Source: Ruminococcus sp. YE71
GTDB lineage: Bacteria; Bacillota; Clostridia; Oscillospirales; Ruminococcaceae
Length of the DNA: 64,000 nt
NCBI RefSeq assembly: GCF_900119155.1
Contig: NZ_FPIR01000015.1
Coordinates: 37,418-101,417 of the forward strand
Reading direction: 5' to 3'
Part shown: positions 40,901 through 49,678 of the stretch, piece after piece
Layout: every line of letters begins with the position of its first letter
Numbering within the stretch: position 1 is the stretch's first letter
Notes under the pieces: generated by a model
The model's database searches: none
What the model was told of the DNA's origin: nothing
Seen by the model: only the letters and a program-made list of their open reading frames with translations
Program-made: the position numbers and the translations under genes

Positions 40901-43312
40901 TTACGCCTTGCTGACTGCAAGCTTAGCGGTCAGCTTAGTTGCTTCCTTGTAGGGACGAACGAGCATATAGATCATGCCTGCCAGTGCCGCTGCTGCGAAT
41001 ATTACGCCGAGCACATTGACCTTTCCTGTGAACAGTCCGCCGAACTGGTTTATCATGAACGCGATAACATACGCGAATCCGCACTGGTAGCCAATCGCGA
41101 ACCATGTCCACTTCGCGTTGTTCATCTCACGCTTGATAGCGCCGATAGCCGCGAAGCAGGGCGCACAAAGCAGGTTGAATACGAGGAACGAATAACCCGT
41201 GATGCCTGTGAACTGAACTGCAAGCTCCTGCCATACAGTTCTTTCGCCGCCGCCGTAGAGCGTACCCATCGTGCCGACGATATTCTCCTTCGCCACAAGA
41301 CCCGTGATGGATGCGACAGCAGCCTGCCAGTTGCCCCAACCGAGGGGGATGAACGCCCACGCGAGAACACTGCCTATCTTTCCGAGCAGTGAAGCGTCGA
41401 GCTGATCTTCTTCGAGCATACTGAAACTGCCGTCGATGAAGCCGAATCTGCTCGTGAACCAGATGATGACCTGTGAAACAAGGATGACCGTACCAGCCTT
41501 CTTGATGAACGACCAGCCGCGCTCCCACATGGAACGGAGAACGTTGCTGACGGTCGGCAGGTGATAAGCAGGCAGCTCCATAACGAAGGGTGCAGGGTCG
41601 CCTGCGAACATCTTGGTCTTTTTCAGCATGATACCCGAGATGATTATAGCAGCCATTCCGATAAAATATGCCGATGTAGCTACCCACGCGGAACCGCCGA
41701 AGATAGCGCCTGCGATCATAGCGATGAACGGTACTTTAGCTCCGCAGGGGATGAATGTTGTGGTCATAATGGTCATGCGGCGGTCACGCTCGTTCTCGAT
41801 GGTTCTTGAAGCCATGATACCGGGAACACCGCAGCCAACGCCGACGAGCATCGGGATGAACGACTTGCCCGACAGACCGAACTTGCGGAACACGCGGTCG
41901 AGCACGAATGCGATACGCGACATATAACCGCAGGCTTCAAGGAACGCCAGCATCAGGAACAGAACCAGCATCTGCGGAACAAATCCGAGGACTGCACCAA
42001 CGCCTGCAACGATTCCGTCAATGACAAGACCTTTTACCCAGTCTGCCGCATTTGCCTTGTCGAGAGCCGCTTCCACAAGTGCCGGGATAGAGGGAACGAA
42101 CGTGCCGTAGTCCGCAGGGTCAGGCTCGTCGCCGATCTTTTCAATACTTGCAAGGGCGGCTTCGTAGTCGGCAAGGGTGGCTGTTTCCTGCGAAATTTCA
42201 AGGGTTTCCTCGTCCTCCACATCGTAGGGGAACTCCTCTGTCGGAGCAGTGCCGTTGGCTTCAATGTAAGCCTCGTAGCCGTCAATTATAAGCTGCGCAC
42301 CTGCGTATTCCTCTGCGGCGGCTTCGTATTCAGCAGTACCCTTGCCGAACAGGTGGAAGCCGTCACCAAAAATATTGTCGTTGGTGAAATCGGTCAACGG
42401 TGCGCCCACAGCGACCATCGCCACCCAGTACACCGCAAACATGATCGCCGCGAATATCGGCAGACCCAGCCAGCGGTTGGTGACGATCTTGTCGATCTTG
42501 TCGGAGGTGCTGAGCGAACCCTTGTTTTTCTTGTCGTAGCAGCTGTCGATGATGGACGAGATGTAGTTGTAGCGCTCGCCCGTGATTATCGATTCGCTGT
42601 CGTCGTCAAGCTCTTTCTCGACCTTTTCGATGTCCTTGTTGATGTGTTCGAGCTTGTCGCCCTTGATGCCGAGCTTTTCGATGACCTTGTCGTCACGCTC
42701 GAACAGCTTAATGGCGTACCATCTCTGCTGTTCCTCGGGCAAGTCGTGTACGCAGGCTTCCTCGATGTGCGCGAGTGCGTGCTCGATAGCCGCATCGAAG
42801 CGGTGAACGGGGCCGCCGTGCTTTGTCTTTGCGGCGTTGATGGCGGTCTCAGCCGCTTCGGAAACGCCGTCGCCCTTGAGTGCGGATATCTGAACTATCC
42901 TGCATCCGAGCGCCTTTGACAGCTCGGAAATGTCGATCTTGTCGCCGTTCTTGTTGACAACGTCCATCATGTTGACGGCGCATACGACGGGGATGCCGAG
43001 CTCGGTGAGCTGTGTGGTCAGGTAGAGATTTCGCTCCAAGTTCGTTCCGTCGATTATGTTCAGGATAACGTCCGGGTGCTCGTCGATCAGGTAGTTTCTC
43101 GCCACGACCTCTTCGAGGGTGTAGGGTGAGAGCGAATAGATACCCGGCAGGTCGGTGACGATGACGTCGGGGTGCTTTTTCAGCTTTCCCTCTTTCTTCT
43201 CGACGGTTACTCCGGGCCAGTTGCCTACGAACTGGTTGGAGCCTGTCAGCGCATTGAAAAGCGTGGTCTTACCGCAGTTCGGGTTGCCCGCCAGCGCTAT
43301 TTTGATACTCAT
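40901..43312 (-). CDS. feoB: Ferrous iron transport protein B (FeoB)
   Basis: A cytoplasmic membrane Fe(II) importer with an N-terminal G domain. The G motifs are GNPNCGKTTLFNALTG (G1), DLPGIYSLSPYT (G3) and NMMD (G4). A helical spacer follows, and from about residue 280 the membrane part carries VGVGCGVPGIMASRTIENER and IPCGAKVPFIAMIAG, two conserved FeoB gates with cysteines. Between the first membrane segments lies an acidic insert of about 100 residues (GTAEYEAAAEEYAGAQL to YEAALASIEKIGDEPDPADY), larger than in the textbook protein. The ATG follows GAGGAGG. A perfect 16-base palindrome lies just upstream (43331-43346). Total length 803. Confidence 0.96.
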   Translation of the reverse strand: MSIKIALAGNPNCGKTTLFNALTGSNQFVGNWPGVTVEKKEGKLKKHPDVIVTDLPGIYSLSPYTLEEVVARNYLIDEHPDVILNIIDGTNLERNLYLTTQLTELGIPVVCAVNMMDVVNKNGDKIDISELSKALGCRIVQISALKGDGVSEAAETAINAAKTKHGGPVHRFDAAIEHALAHIEEACVHDLPEEQQRWYAIKLFERDDKVIEKLGIKGDKLEHINKDIEKVEKELDDDSESIITGERYNYISSIIDSCYDKKNKGSLSTSDKIDKIVTNRWLGLPIFAAIMFAVYWVAMVAVGAPLTDFTNDNIFGDGFHLFGKGTAEYEAAAEEYAGAQLIIDGYEAYIEANGTAPTEEFPYDVEDEETLEISQETATLADYEAALASIEKIGDEPDPADYGTFVPSIPALVEAALDKANAADWVKGLVIDGIVAGVGAVLGFVPQMLVLFLMLAFLEACGYMSRIAFVLDRVFRKFGLSGKSFIPMLVGVGCGVPGIMASRTIENERDRRMTIMTTTFIPCGAKVPFIAMIAGAIFGGSAWVATSAYFIGMAAIIISGIMLKKTKMFAGDPAPFVMELPAYHLPTVSNVLRSMWERGWSFIKKAGTVILVSQVIIWFTSRFGFIDGSFSMLEEDQLDASLLGKIGSVLAWAFIPLGWGNWQAAVASITGLVAKENIVGTMGTLYGGGERTVWQELAVQFTGITGYSFLVFNLLCAPCFAAIGAIKREMNNAKWTWFAIGYQCGFAYVIAFMINQFGGLFTGKVNVLGVIFAAAALAGMIYMLVRPYKEATKLTAKLAVSKA

Positions 43313-43330
43313 GATTTTTCCTCCTCGTAT

Positions 43331-43346
43331 GTTAGCTCGAGCTAAC
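43331..43346. promoter_or_regulatory. Metal-box palindrome between feoA and feoB
   Basis: GTTAGCTCGAGCTAAC is a perfect 16-base palindrome of the GTTAG-N6-CTAAC type that recurs through 43.3-51.3 kb. It lies 18 bases before the feoB start. Confidence 0.6.
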
Positions 43347-43366
43347 TTTTCTGCAAAAAAATATGG

Positions 43367-43585
43367 TCACATGACCTCGATCATTTCTGCATCCGCCTTG
43401 CGGATCGAAAGCTCGTAACCACGTACTGTGACCTCGATAGGGTCGCCAAGCGGTGCGACCTTGCGGACAGTGACGGAAGTACCCTTCGTCAGACCCATGT
43501 CCATTATCCTGCGCTTGACTGCGCCCTCGCCTGTCAGCTTCTTCACCGTGACGGTGTCGCCGATCCTTGCGTCCTTCAATGTCAT
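43367..43585 (-). CDS. feoA: FeoA family protein (second copy)
   Basis: A 72-residue SH3-like protein (GDTVTVKKLTGEGAVKRRI, DMGLTKGTSVTVRKVAPLGD, EVTVRGYELSIRKADAEMI) that supports FeoB. The G-x-x-x-K-R-R-I-M-D-M-G-L core is diagnostic. GGAGGG stands before the ATG. It sits 12 bases after the first feoA and 54 bases before feoB; tandem feoA copies are common in Firmicutes. Confidence 0.93.
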   Translation of the reverse strand: MTLKDARIGDTVTVKKLTGEGAVKRRIMDMGLTKGTSVTVRKVAPLGDPIEVTVRGYELSIRKADAEMIEVM

Positions 43586-43597
43586 ATCAAACCCTCC

Positions 43598-43810
43598 TCA
43601 GACCATTATTTTCATTGCTAACTCGCGGCTGACAGCCACCCTTGTTTCCTTGACGTTCACGATGAGATTTCCTCCCATGTCGGATATCACCGTGACTGTT
43701 CCGCCGACCGCGAACCCTAAGTCTTCAAGGTGTTTGCGGACTTCTGCTGTTCCGCCGATGCGTGCGATAGTGTAGCTTTCGCCTGCGTTTGCCGATACTA
43801 ATGGCATCAT
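43598..43810 (-). CDS. feoA: FeoA family protein (first copy)
   Basis: A 70-residue FeoA (ESYTIARIGGTAEVRKHLED, LGFAVGGTVTVISDMGGN, KETRVAVSRELAMKIMV). It is more divergent than the second copy, with RKHLEDLGF in place of KRRIMDMGL. GGAGG precedes two adjacent ATGs (43810 and 43807); either could be used. It opens the feo operon, directly behind a promoter with an embedded palindrome. Confidence 0.92.
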   Translation of the reverse strand: MMPLVSANAGESYTIARIGGTAEVRKHLEDLGFAVGGTVTVISDMGGNLIVNVKETRVAVSRELAMKIMV

Positions 43811-43828
43811 ATTTACCTCCTTGTGTTG

Positions 43829-43883
43829 GTTAGAATAATCTAACTTTCATATTGATTATACATCTCTAACTCATGATTGTCAA
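43829..43883 (-). promoter_or_regulatory. feo promoter with metal-box operator
   Basis: Minus strand: TTGACA (43883-43878), 17-base spacer, TATAAT (43860-43855), then GTTAGATTATTCTAAC (43844-43829) covering the expected transcription start. Another copy, GTTAGAATCAGCTAAC, lies further upstream at 43944-43959, with a degenerate one at 43919-43934. Confidence 0.8.
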
Positions 43884-43965
43884 TACTTTCCTTATCACTT
43901 TGTCGAAATGCAAAAAGAGTTAGCGCTGCATAACTGAAATTTTGTTAGAATCAGCTAACCGCAAA

Positions 43966-43992
43966 AGCTGCCGAATCACATCGGCAGCCTTC
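43966..43992 (-). terminator. Intrinsic terminator of the flavodoxin operon
   Basis: AGCTGCCGA pairs with TCGGCAGCCT around six bases; the minus-strand exit is TTTT. It lies 27 bases past the flavodoxin stop. Confidence 0.75.
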
Positions 43993-44018
43993 GGAATGAT
44001 ACTATTGTGCTTGCTGGC

Positions 44019-44423
44019 TCAAACGAGCTGCTTTCCGAGTTCGGCGCACTTTGCAAGAGCATCATCATCGGGGGTGTTGTTGCAGATGAGTCCTTCGCCG
44101 CCGACAACCTCGGCACCTGCTGCCTTGACTCTGTCTGCCCACAGACGCATCCACTCGCCGTCGCCCCAGTCGTAAGAACCAAAGATAGCGATTTTCTTGC
44201 CGCTGATCTTGCCCTCGATAGACGTGAAGAACGGCTCGAACTCTGTGTCCTCAAGTTCCTCCGCACCCATAGCAGGGCAGCCCAGCGCCAGCGCGTCAAA
44301 ATCCGCCACATCGCCGTCAAAAGCCGATACCTGCACAGCGGAAACTCCTGCGCCCTCTGCAACGGCGTTCGCCATAGCCTCGGTGTTTCCTGTTCCGCTC
44401 CAATAGATCACTGCTGTTTTCAT
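44019..44423 (-). CDS. Flavodoxin
   Basis: A short-chain flavodoxin of 134 residues, an FMN electron carrier that commonly replaces ferredoxin when iron is scarce. AVIYWSGTGNTEAMANAVAEG is the phosphate-binding loop, LALGCPAMGAEELED the 60s loop and IAIFGSYDWGDGEWMRLWAD the 90s loop. I chose ATG 44423 after AGGAGG; the longer frame has no ribosome site. It is the second gene of a two-gene unit with the DUF3793 protein and is controlled by a promoter carrying the same palindrome as feo. Confidence 0.93.
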   Translation of the reverse strand: MKTAVIYWSGTGNTEAMANAVAEGAGVSAVQVSAFDGDVADFDALALGCPAMGAEELEDTEFEPFFTSIEGKISGKKIAIFGSYDWGDGEWMRLWADRVKAAGAEVVGGEGLICNNTPDDDALAKCAELGKQLV

Positions 44424-44439
44424 TATATAACCTCCTGTT

Positions 44440-45003
44440 TTATGCCACGCATGAGCGCAGCTGTTTACCGTTTTCAAGCTCTCTGCAAAGGCGTATCCTG
44501 CACTGCTTGTAGCACTCGAAGAGCGCCTTCGCGCGTTCCACATCGCCGTAGACCTTCCACATACCGCAGAGCTTGCAGCCCTGTCCGCAGTTTGCGATAA
44601 AGCCCTTGACGTCCTCCAGCGGATAGCCGAGGAAGATGCCTATCTCGTGGGGAAAGTCCTTCTCGCAGAGCCGTACACAAAGTCTGTCAAGGCACTGTTC
44701 AGTGCTGAAAAAAGGGGAGTAGCCGTACCCCGAGAGAAATTCCTTCACAGCCCTGTCCGACAGCCTTTCGTCAAGCAGCTGCCTGTCGTAGACGTAGATG
44801 AGCGTCCGACAGGCGCAGCGTCTGATAAAGCGTGCGGATATCCTCTTGCCAAAGCAGCCGCCGCCGAACATCCGCGCCACCTCAGCGAGGTCGAATTCCT
44901 GCGAGGAAAATGTCGGCAGACTGCCGCATTTAAGCCCCATGAGGGTCGGTGCCGCGTGAAAAGCAAGCATATTTTCCAGTCTTCTTCTTTCATCGGCAGA
45001 CAT
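44440..45003 (-). CDS. DUF3793 family Cys-rich protein
   Basis: The 187-residue soluble protein has many cysteines: CACRTLIYVY near 65, CLDRLCVRLCEKDFPHEIGI near 110, and CGQGCKLCGMWKVYGD near 145. IFLGYPLEDVKGFI and AKALFECYKQC are typical of DUF3793, a family usually encoded next to a flavodoxin in Firmicutes; its function is unknown. The N-terminus LAFHAAPTLMGLKCGSLPTF also fits. AAAGGAG precedes the ATG. It leads the two-gene flavodoxin unit, 16 bases before it. Confidence 0.88.
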   Translation of the reverse strand: MSADERRRLENMLAFHAAPTLMGLKCGSLPTFSSQEFDLAEVARMFGGGCFGKRISARFIRRCACRTLIYVYDRQLLDERLSDRAVKEFLSGYGYSPFFSTEQCLDRLCVRLCEKDFPHEIGIFLGYPLEDVKGFIANCGQGCKLCGMWKVYGDVERAKALFECYKQCRIRLCRELENGKQLRSCVA

Positions 45004-45023
45004 TTTGCTGCTCCTTTCTCTTA

Positions 45024-45174
45024 GTTAGCTATAACTAACCTGTATCATTATTATACTATGAGATGCTCCCGAAGTCAAGGTATTTGGCTGATGTATGCAC
45101 AAAAATTGTAGGAACGAACAAACGGTTAGGTATATCTAACCTGCCGTTTGTGCAAACAGTTAGTATTTGTTAAC
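45024..45174 (-). promoter_or_regulatory. DUF3793-flavodoxin promoter with three metal-box palindromes
   Basis: Minus strand: TTGACT (45078-45073), 17-base spacer, TATAAT (45055-45050), then GTTAGTTATAGCTAAC (45039-45024) over the start region. Two more copies lie upstream: GTTAGGTATATCTAAC at 45125-45140 (extended to GGTTAG/CTAACC) and GTTAGTATTTGTTAAC at 45159-45174. Confidence 0.8.
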
Positions 45175-45189
45175 TTGGCTTTATATACA

Positions 45190-45225
45190 ACAAAGCCGAC
45201 AGCTTCCGAAGAAACCATCGGCTTT
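45190..45225 (-). terminator. Intrinsic terminator of the HID-like secreted protein gene
   Basis: AAAGCCGA pairs with TCGGCTTT around an 18-base imperfect loop, about 17 bases past the stop. Weaker than most in the window. Confidence 0.6.
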
Positions 45226-45242
45226 GATCCGAGGGGGAGAGA

Positions 45243-46646
45243 TCACTTGATAGTTACATTGACCGCTCTCTGATCGAGTTTGCTGATATCCCACTTTCCA
45301 CCGACCTTTGCGCCAACAACGACCTTGTATGTTCCTGCGGGGACATTGGTCTTTGTGAAGCTTGTGCTTTCGGCGTCAAGCTGACCGAGAAGCTTCCATT
45401 TGCCTGCGGAGAAATACGCGATGCAGTACTTTTCTGTGCCTTCAGCCGCATCCCATGTCAGCCTGAATGCGCTGCCCTTGACCTCGACGTTAGTGATCTT
45501 CGGGTAATTGGCGGCAGCCGCGTTCGGGGTTACAATGATCGCGTTGGACACGTCGGTGGACCATTTGCCGTTCACCTTCGCGATGACTGCGACCTTGTAC
45601 TGCTTTCCTGCGGTCAGACCCTTGATGACGTAGGTGTTGGTCTTGCCCTCTGCGAGCTTTGTCCAGGAACCGTTCACGAATGCGGCTACCGCGTAGCTCT
45701 CGGCATTTTCGACTTCGGTCCAGTTGAGTCTGACTGCACCGTCGCCCTTTTCAAACGTGATGGTCGGGGCGGTGTAAGTCGTTTCCTCGATGACCTTGAC
45801 TTCATAATCGGGATAGCTGCCCGACTTGCTGAGCTTAACTGTAATGTCCTCGCCGCCGTCGGGATTCGTGAAGGTCACCGTGTTCTCGCCCTCGGACAGG
45901 GAAGAGGTGTAGAACGAAATGGTCTGTCCGCTGACAACACAGTCGCCGACGTTCGCATAGCCGATTTCGTATGCGCTGCTGTTGTAGTTCAGGGTCTTGC
46001 CGTTGACCTTTACGCCTGCGGCAGCGATGCGCTTGACGTCGGCGCTGTCATTCTTAAAGGTCGCTTCGACAAATGCGGTCGATGACTCCGATGTGCCAAT
46101 ACTGTCGAGCTCGATGGCAAAGTCGCTGTCGGGATCTTCGTCGGAAGGCTTGTCAGTCTCGCCGAGCACCTCGACGGTATAGTTGTAACCGCTCCAGTAG
46201 TCGCCCGTTTTCGACATACTCAGACGAACCGACACATCCTCACCGCCGTCGGGATTCGTGAAAGTAACGGTATTCTCGCCCTCGCTCAGCGACGAAGTGT
46301 AGAACTGTATGGTATTTCCGCTGACGATGCAGTCCCCCGAATTTGCGTAGCTGATATAGCTGTAGGAGCTGTTATAGTTCAGCTTGCTGCCGTTGACTTT
46401 CACGCCTGCGTCTGCGATGCGTCTGAGGTCGGAGCTCTCGTTGCCGAAGGTCACGGTAATATATGCGTTCGTGCTGCCGCTTGTCTCGACGCTCTGCAAG
46501 TCGATAGTGAATGCTTCGGTCTCGGCAGCAGCGGTGATCGTCTCTGCCGCAAACGAGCTGTATGCAGGCTGAGCCGCACCGCAGACAGCGAGCAGACTGA
46601 GCATGAAGCTCACGGCGATTCTTGTGTTGGTTTTTGATCTTTTCAT
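45243..46646 (-). CDS. Secreted protein with two DUF1533-like (hemoglobin-interacting-like) repeats and two FN3-like modules
   Basis: The 467-residue protein starts at ATG 46646, 12 bases after AGGAGG, like its divergent paralogue. The signal peptide runs to about residue 36. Two tandem repeats of about 115 residues follow (about 40-155 and 165-275); each contains RIADAGVKVNG or RIAAAGVKVNG, SYANSGDC/GYANVGDC-type turns, and FYTSSLSEGENTVTFTNPDG. V-x-V-N-G followed by L-x-x-G-x-N-T-V-T-F resembles DUF1533, the domain that binds hemoglobin in streptococcal Shr. The resemblance is from memory and needs testing. Two shared FN3-like modules (about 290-375, 385-467) complete it. A metal-box palindrome lies just upstream. 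Confidence 0.72.
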   Translation of the reverse strand: MKRSKTNTRIAVSFMLSLLAVCGAAQPAYSSFAAETITAAAETEAFTIDLQSVETSGSTNAYITVTFGNESSDLRRIADAGVKVNGSKLNYNSSYSYISYANSGDCIVSGNTIQFYTSSLSEGENTVTFTNPDGGEDVSVRLSMSKTGDYWSGYNYTVEVLGETDKPSDEDPDSDFAIELDSIGTSESSTAFVEATFKNDSADVKRIAAAGVKVNGKTLNYNSSAYEIGYANVGDCVVSGQTISFYTSSLSEGENTVTFTNPDGGEDITVKLSKSGSYPDYEVKVIEETTYTAPTITFEKGDGAVRLNWTEVENAESYAVAAFVNGSWTKLAEGKTNTYVIKGLTAGKQYKVAVIAKVNGKWSTDVSNAIIVTPNAAAANYPKITNVEVKGSAFRLTWDAAEGTEKYCIAYFSAGKWKLLGQLDAESTSFTKTNVPAGTYKVVVGAKVGGKWDISKLDQRAVNVTIK

Positions 46647-46679
46647 GTTTGATCTCATCCTCCTGAGAAATTATATTAT

Positions 46680-46695
46680 GTTAGCATCAGCTAAC
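46680..46695. promoter_or_regulatory. Metal-box palindrome upstream of the DUF1533-like gene
   Basis: GTTAGCATCAGCTAAC, 34 bases before the start codon. A half-conserved copy (GTTAGC followed by CGCAAC) lies at 46762-46777. No clear promoter is visible between them. Confidence 0.6.
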
Positions 46696-46898
46696 TTATG
46701 GGTAAAAAATAAAGCCGTTCTGTATCCCGACATAATTTAGGCATAATAGTCAGAGAACAGAGTTAGCTAATCGCAACCGTAGAGATTATTATACACCATC
46801 CCGACTGCTCAGTCAAGTGTGATTCTGTACAAATGTGAGATAGATATTTTGTGAGCTTCTGCCAAAAACATCCATCTGTGTGCGTCTGTAAAGAACAA

Positions 46899-46940
46899 AA
46901 CACCGACCGTCTCATCACGAAACGATCGGTGTTGTTTTTT
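46899..46940 (+). terminator. Intrinsic terminator in the gap between the two paralogous secreted-protein genes
   Basis: AACACCGA pairs with TCGGTGTT around an imperfect loop, followed by eight T residues on the + strand. No intact gene precedes it; it borders the leucine-rich repeat relic. Confidence 0.65.
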
Positions 46941-46944
46941 TTAG

Positions 46945-47337
46945 GGATGATAAGGTCAATGATCGCAGCTTTCGCTGGGCAGAGAACCAGTTCATTCTTT
47001 TTCTTGTTGTAAAGGATGCCGTCGGGAGAGCCTGTACTTTGCGTTGTCATCGGAAACGTTGATGGAAATGAGTTTCGGACAGGAAGTAAACGCATCCGCT
47101 GAATGTGGAATTCTTGATCTCGGTCGCGCTGTCGGGGATATCGAAAGTGGTGATATAATTGTTTATGGGGCAGTTGATGAGCCTTGTCGAACAGAACATT
47201 GTCAATGGAGCTGTAGGTCCGGTTGTTTTCAGCAACGTTAATTTTTCGAGATATAAATAGCCAAACTCAAATATTTCCTCATCGATATGGTGCATATCCG
47301 CAGATATAGTATTACCGCTTTGGAATATTTTTGTCAA
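46945..47337 (-). pseudogene. Decayed BspA-type leucine-rich repeat gene
   Basis: On the minus strand ITTFDIPDSATEIKNSTFSGC is an unmistakable BspA-type repeat. The next bases, in a second frame, read KLISINVSDDNAKYR, and then, in a third frame, DGILYNKKKNELVLCPAKAA. In intact relatives, such as the repeats of the protein at 58271-60619, these blocks follow one another in one frame. At least two frameshifts and missing ends show that this copy is dead. It fills most of the 988-base gap between the two paralogous secreted proteins. Confidence 0.7.
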
Positions 47338-47432
47338 GATATTGTATGCAACTATATATGATGTATATAGAAACAGATATCCCTCATCAGGATTTTGTAT
47401 ATCTGTTCACGCCTCATTTTTTATCTGTGCCT

Positions 47433-47564
47433 ATTGACAAAAATTGTCTGATATGCTATACTGAATAGCAGTTAGCTTACGGTAATTTAATGTGATTACT
47501 TATATGACAGTAAAGCAGCTTCGGTGTTGCTATATTTTTTACCGCATAGTTAGCGTAAGCTAAC
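47433..47564 (+). promoter_or_regulatory. Promoter of the beta-helix surface protein with metal-box palindromes
   Basis: TTGACA (47433-47438), 17-base spacer, TATACT (47456-47461), then GTTAGCTTACGGTAAT (47471-47486, one arm degenerate). A perfect palindrome GTTAGCGTAAGCTAAC follows at 47549-47564, 70 bases before the start codon. Confidence 0.75.
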
Positions 47565-47634
47565 AAACTTGCCGTTTCTGTGTCTGCTGACGTATGTTTT
47601 GGTAAGTACTATTTCACAGGAGGACTATATAAAC

Positions 47635-49530
47635 ATGGAAAGATCGAACAAGACCACCCGAAAAGTCGTGAGCTTCGTGCTCAGTCTGCTCGTTGTGTGC
47701 GGCGCGGCTCAGCCTGCGATGAGACCGTTCGCGGCGGAGACAGCCGCAGCGGTGCAGACCGGTCAGCAGTCGGAGAAGCAGCTTTTTGTCCGTCTGACGG
47801 GCAGCTTCGACCACAGGATCGTTGGTCAGGAGGACGACGTTGACGCTGTGAGCTCGGCAACTACGGGCGGTGCTTCTTACTACAGCTCGGGCAGTACTGC
47901 TCATGTGGAGTTTGCACTTGCGGATAAGGGTACAGCCCTTGCAGACGTGAGTGAGGATGAGTGGGTCAAGCCTGACTATTTCAAAAACGGCGATCTGCTG
48001 AAGATCAACGGCGCATATTCAAAGGTCGTTATCTCCCCCGATTGTGAGGGGATGTACGGCGAGTTAGACCAGTTCACCGGTGACCTGTACCTCAGGGGCG
48101 TCCCGAAGAAGTCGGGTAAATATAAGGTAAGCGTTTATCTCGAAACCGACAGGGGCAGCGCGGCCAGCAATTCGCTGGATTTTGAGGTCTTCACGGGCAG
48201 CGAAAAGCTGATCGATCAGCTGACATACGCCAACTGCAAGCAGACGGCCGACGGCAAGTATATGTACGACTGCAAGCCCTGGTATATGCAGGAATTCGGC
48301 GGCGTGAACGAGACAGTCACAGTCCCGAAGGACATCAAGGCTTGGTACGGTTCCCACGCGGCGCTTCCCGGTGTGAACTACGGCGAGATCGGCAGAACCA
48401 TCTCCCTGACGAGCGGTGAGGAGCCTTCGCAGACCCTCATCATCCCGAAGGGCTGTGACCTGACGATGGTGAACATGAGAGTCCACAGCGGCGTGAAGGT
48501 GATCGTTGAGTCGGGCGCAAAGCTGACCCTTCGGCAGTCTACAGTCGAGGGTATCATCGAAGTGCGGAAGGGCGGTACCTTCTCGATGGATCACAACGAT
48601 TACGGCGGCGGTGCGTGGCTTCACGGTTCGTCGATCAACGGTCAGCTTCGGATGAAGGACGGTTCGGTGCTTGAAAACGCACGCATCACCTGTCACGCGA
48701 ACTACTCGGCAAGGGACGATGAAAACAGACGCAATTTTGCGCCGCTCGTGACCACCGAGGGAAATGTTTTGGTCAAGGGAGACGTGTATATCCTCGGCGA
48801 GGAAGCACCGACAGGCGAAACGGGGCAGACTGCTCTCAAAGTCAGCGGCACTCTGACTATCCCCGAGGGTTCGGTGGTGGCGTGCTACGGCGGCGGTACC
48901 TCCTTCCTGACGGCTGACGGCGGCGATGCGCTGTGTCTCGACAACGGCACTGTCACAGGCAGGGGAAGTCTCATCGCGATAGGCGGCTACGGCATGAACA
49001 TTACAGGCGACAATAGCAAGGGCAGCGGCGGTGCGGCTGTCAGCGGAAGCGGAAAGATCGCCTGTGCAAAGGCGTACCTTGAGGGCGGTTCGAGCTTCCA
49101 TGACGAGACCTTGCCGATCGAGGGTCAGGTGACCGTCTCCGAAAATACAAGCTGCAAGCTGGTGACAGGAAAGGGCGGAACTATCGAGAAAAGCGAGTTC
49201 TACTGGTTCGGCACGGGCGACGCGAACGGCATCGTTCCGCAGGTCGAAAAGACGCTTGCACAGATTCCACAGAACGCCGCTGTCAGGGCTGTTTCCAGAA
49301 ACGGCTGTGTCAGACTTGACTGGACGGAAGTTCCCGATGCGGAGAGGTATGCGGTGATCGCACTCGTCGGCGGCAGGTATAAGGTCGTCGCGCAGAGAAC
49401 GGGCACTTCCTGCACTCTGAAAGGACTGACCGCAGGCAAGAGCTACAAGGTCGCAGTTGCGGCGAAGGTCGGCGGCAAATGGAGGACCGACGACATCGGC
49501 AGCAGGGCGGTTTCGGTCGTTGTAAAGTGA
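47635..49530 (+). CDS. Secreted beta-helix protein with FN3-like C-terminus and an N-terminal DAVSSATT motif
   Basis: The 631-residue protein starts at ATG 47635, 11 bases after GGAGG. Its signal peptide (VVSFVLSLLVVCGAAQPA) is nearly the same as that of the divergent gene at 45243. Residues 69-77 read VDAVSSATT, resembling the Dxx(S/T)GAT motif to which ApbE attaches FMN, although the G is S and no FMN-binding domain is obvious around it. About 80-190 form a beta-sandwich. About 250-550 repeat short strands (VIVESGAKLTLRQSTVEGII, GTFSMDHNDYGGG, GTLTIPEGSVVACYGGG) as in right-handed beta-helices. The FN3-like module ends the protein (about 548-631). No catalytic residues are recognisable. Confidence 0.72.
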   Translation: MERSNKTTRKVVSFVLSLLVVCGAAQPAMRPFAAETAAAVQTGQQSEKQLFVRLTGSFDHRIVGQEDDVDAVSSATTGGASYYSSGSTAHVEFALADKGTALADVSEDEWVKPDYFKNGDLLKINGAYSKVVISPDCEGMYGELDQFTGDLYLRGVPKKSGKYKVSVYLETDRGSAASNSLDFEVFTGSEKLIDQLTYANCKQTADGKYMYDCKPWYMQEFGGVNETVTVPKDIKAWYGSHAALPGVNYGEIGRTISLTSGEEPSQTLIIPKGCDLTMVNMRVHSGVKVIVESGAKLTLRQSTVEGIIEVRKGGTFSMDHNDYGGGAWLHGSSINGQLRMKDGSVLENARITCHANYSARDDENRRNFAPLVTTEGNVLVKGDVYILGEEAPTGETGQTALKVSGTLTIPEGSVVACYGGGTSFLTADGGDALCLDNGTVTGRGSLIAIGGYGMNITGDNSKGSGGAAVSGSGKIACAKAYLEGGSSFHDETLPIEGQVTVSENTSCKLVTGKGGTIEKSEFYWFGTGDANGIVPQVEKTLAQIPQNAAVRAVSRNGCVRLDWTEVPDAERYAVIALVGGRYKVVAQRTGTSCTLKGLTAGKSYKVAVAAKVGGKWRTDDIGSRAVSVVVK

Positions 49531-49561
49531 TGGTTTTCGGCTGACATTTACAATAAATAAA

Positions 49562-49606
49562 ACTTCGCAGACCTTTGGATTTCAAGGGTCTGCGAAGATT
49601 TTTGTC
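49562..49606 (+). terminator. Intrinsic terminator of the beta-helix protein gene
   Basis: ACTTCGCAGACC pairs with GGTCTGCGAAG, followed by ATTTTTGT, 32 bases after the stop. Confidence 0.85.
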
Positions 49607-49678
49607 TATGGATATTTGTACAATAGCGGCCGCTTCGGGGGAGTTTGATATGCCGCTTGATTTGTCGGCTCGCGGCGT

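Noticed and set aside
43829..43844. Fur box
   Set aside because: The palindrome does not fit the GATAATGATTATCATTATC pattern; a DtxR-like site is closer.
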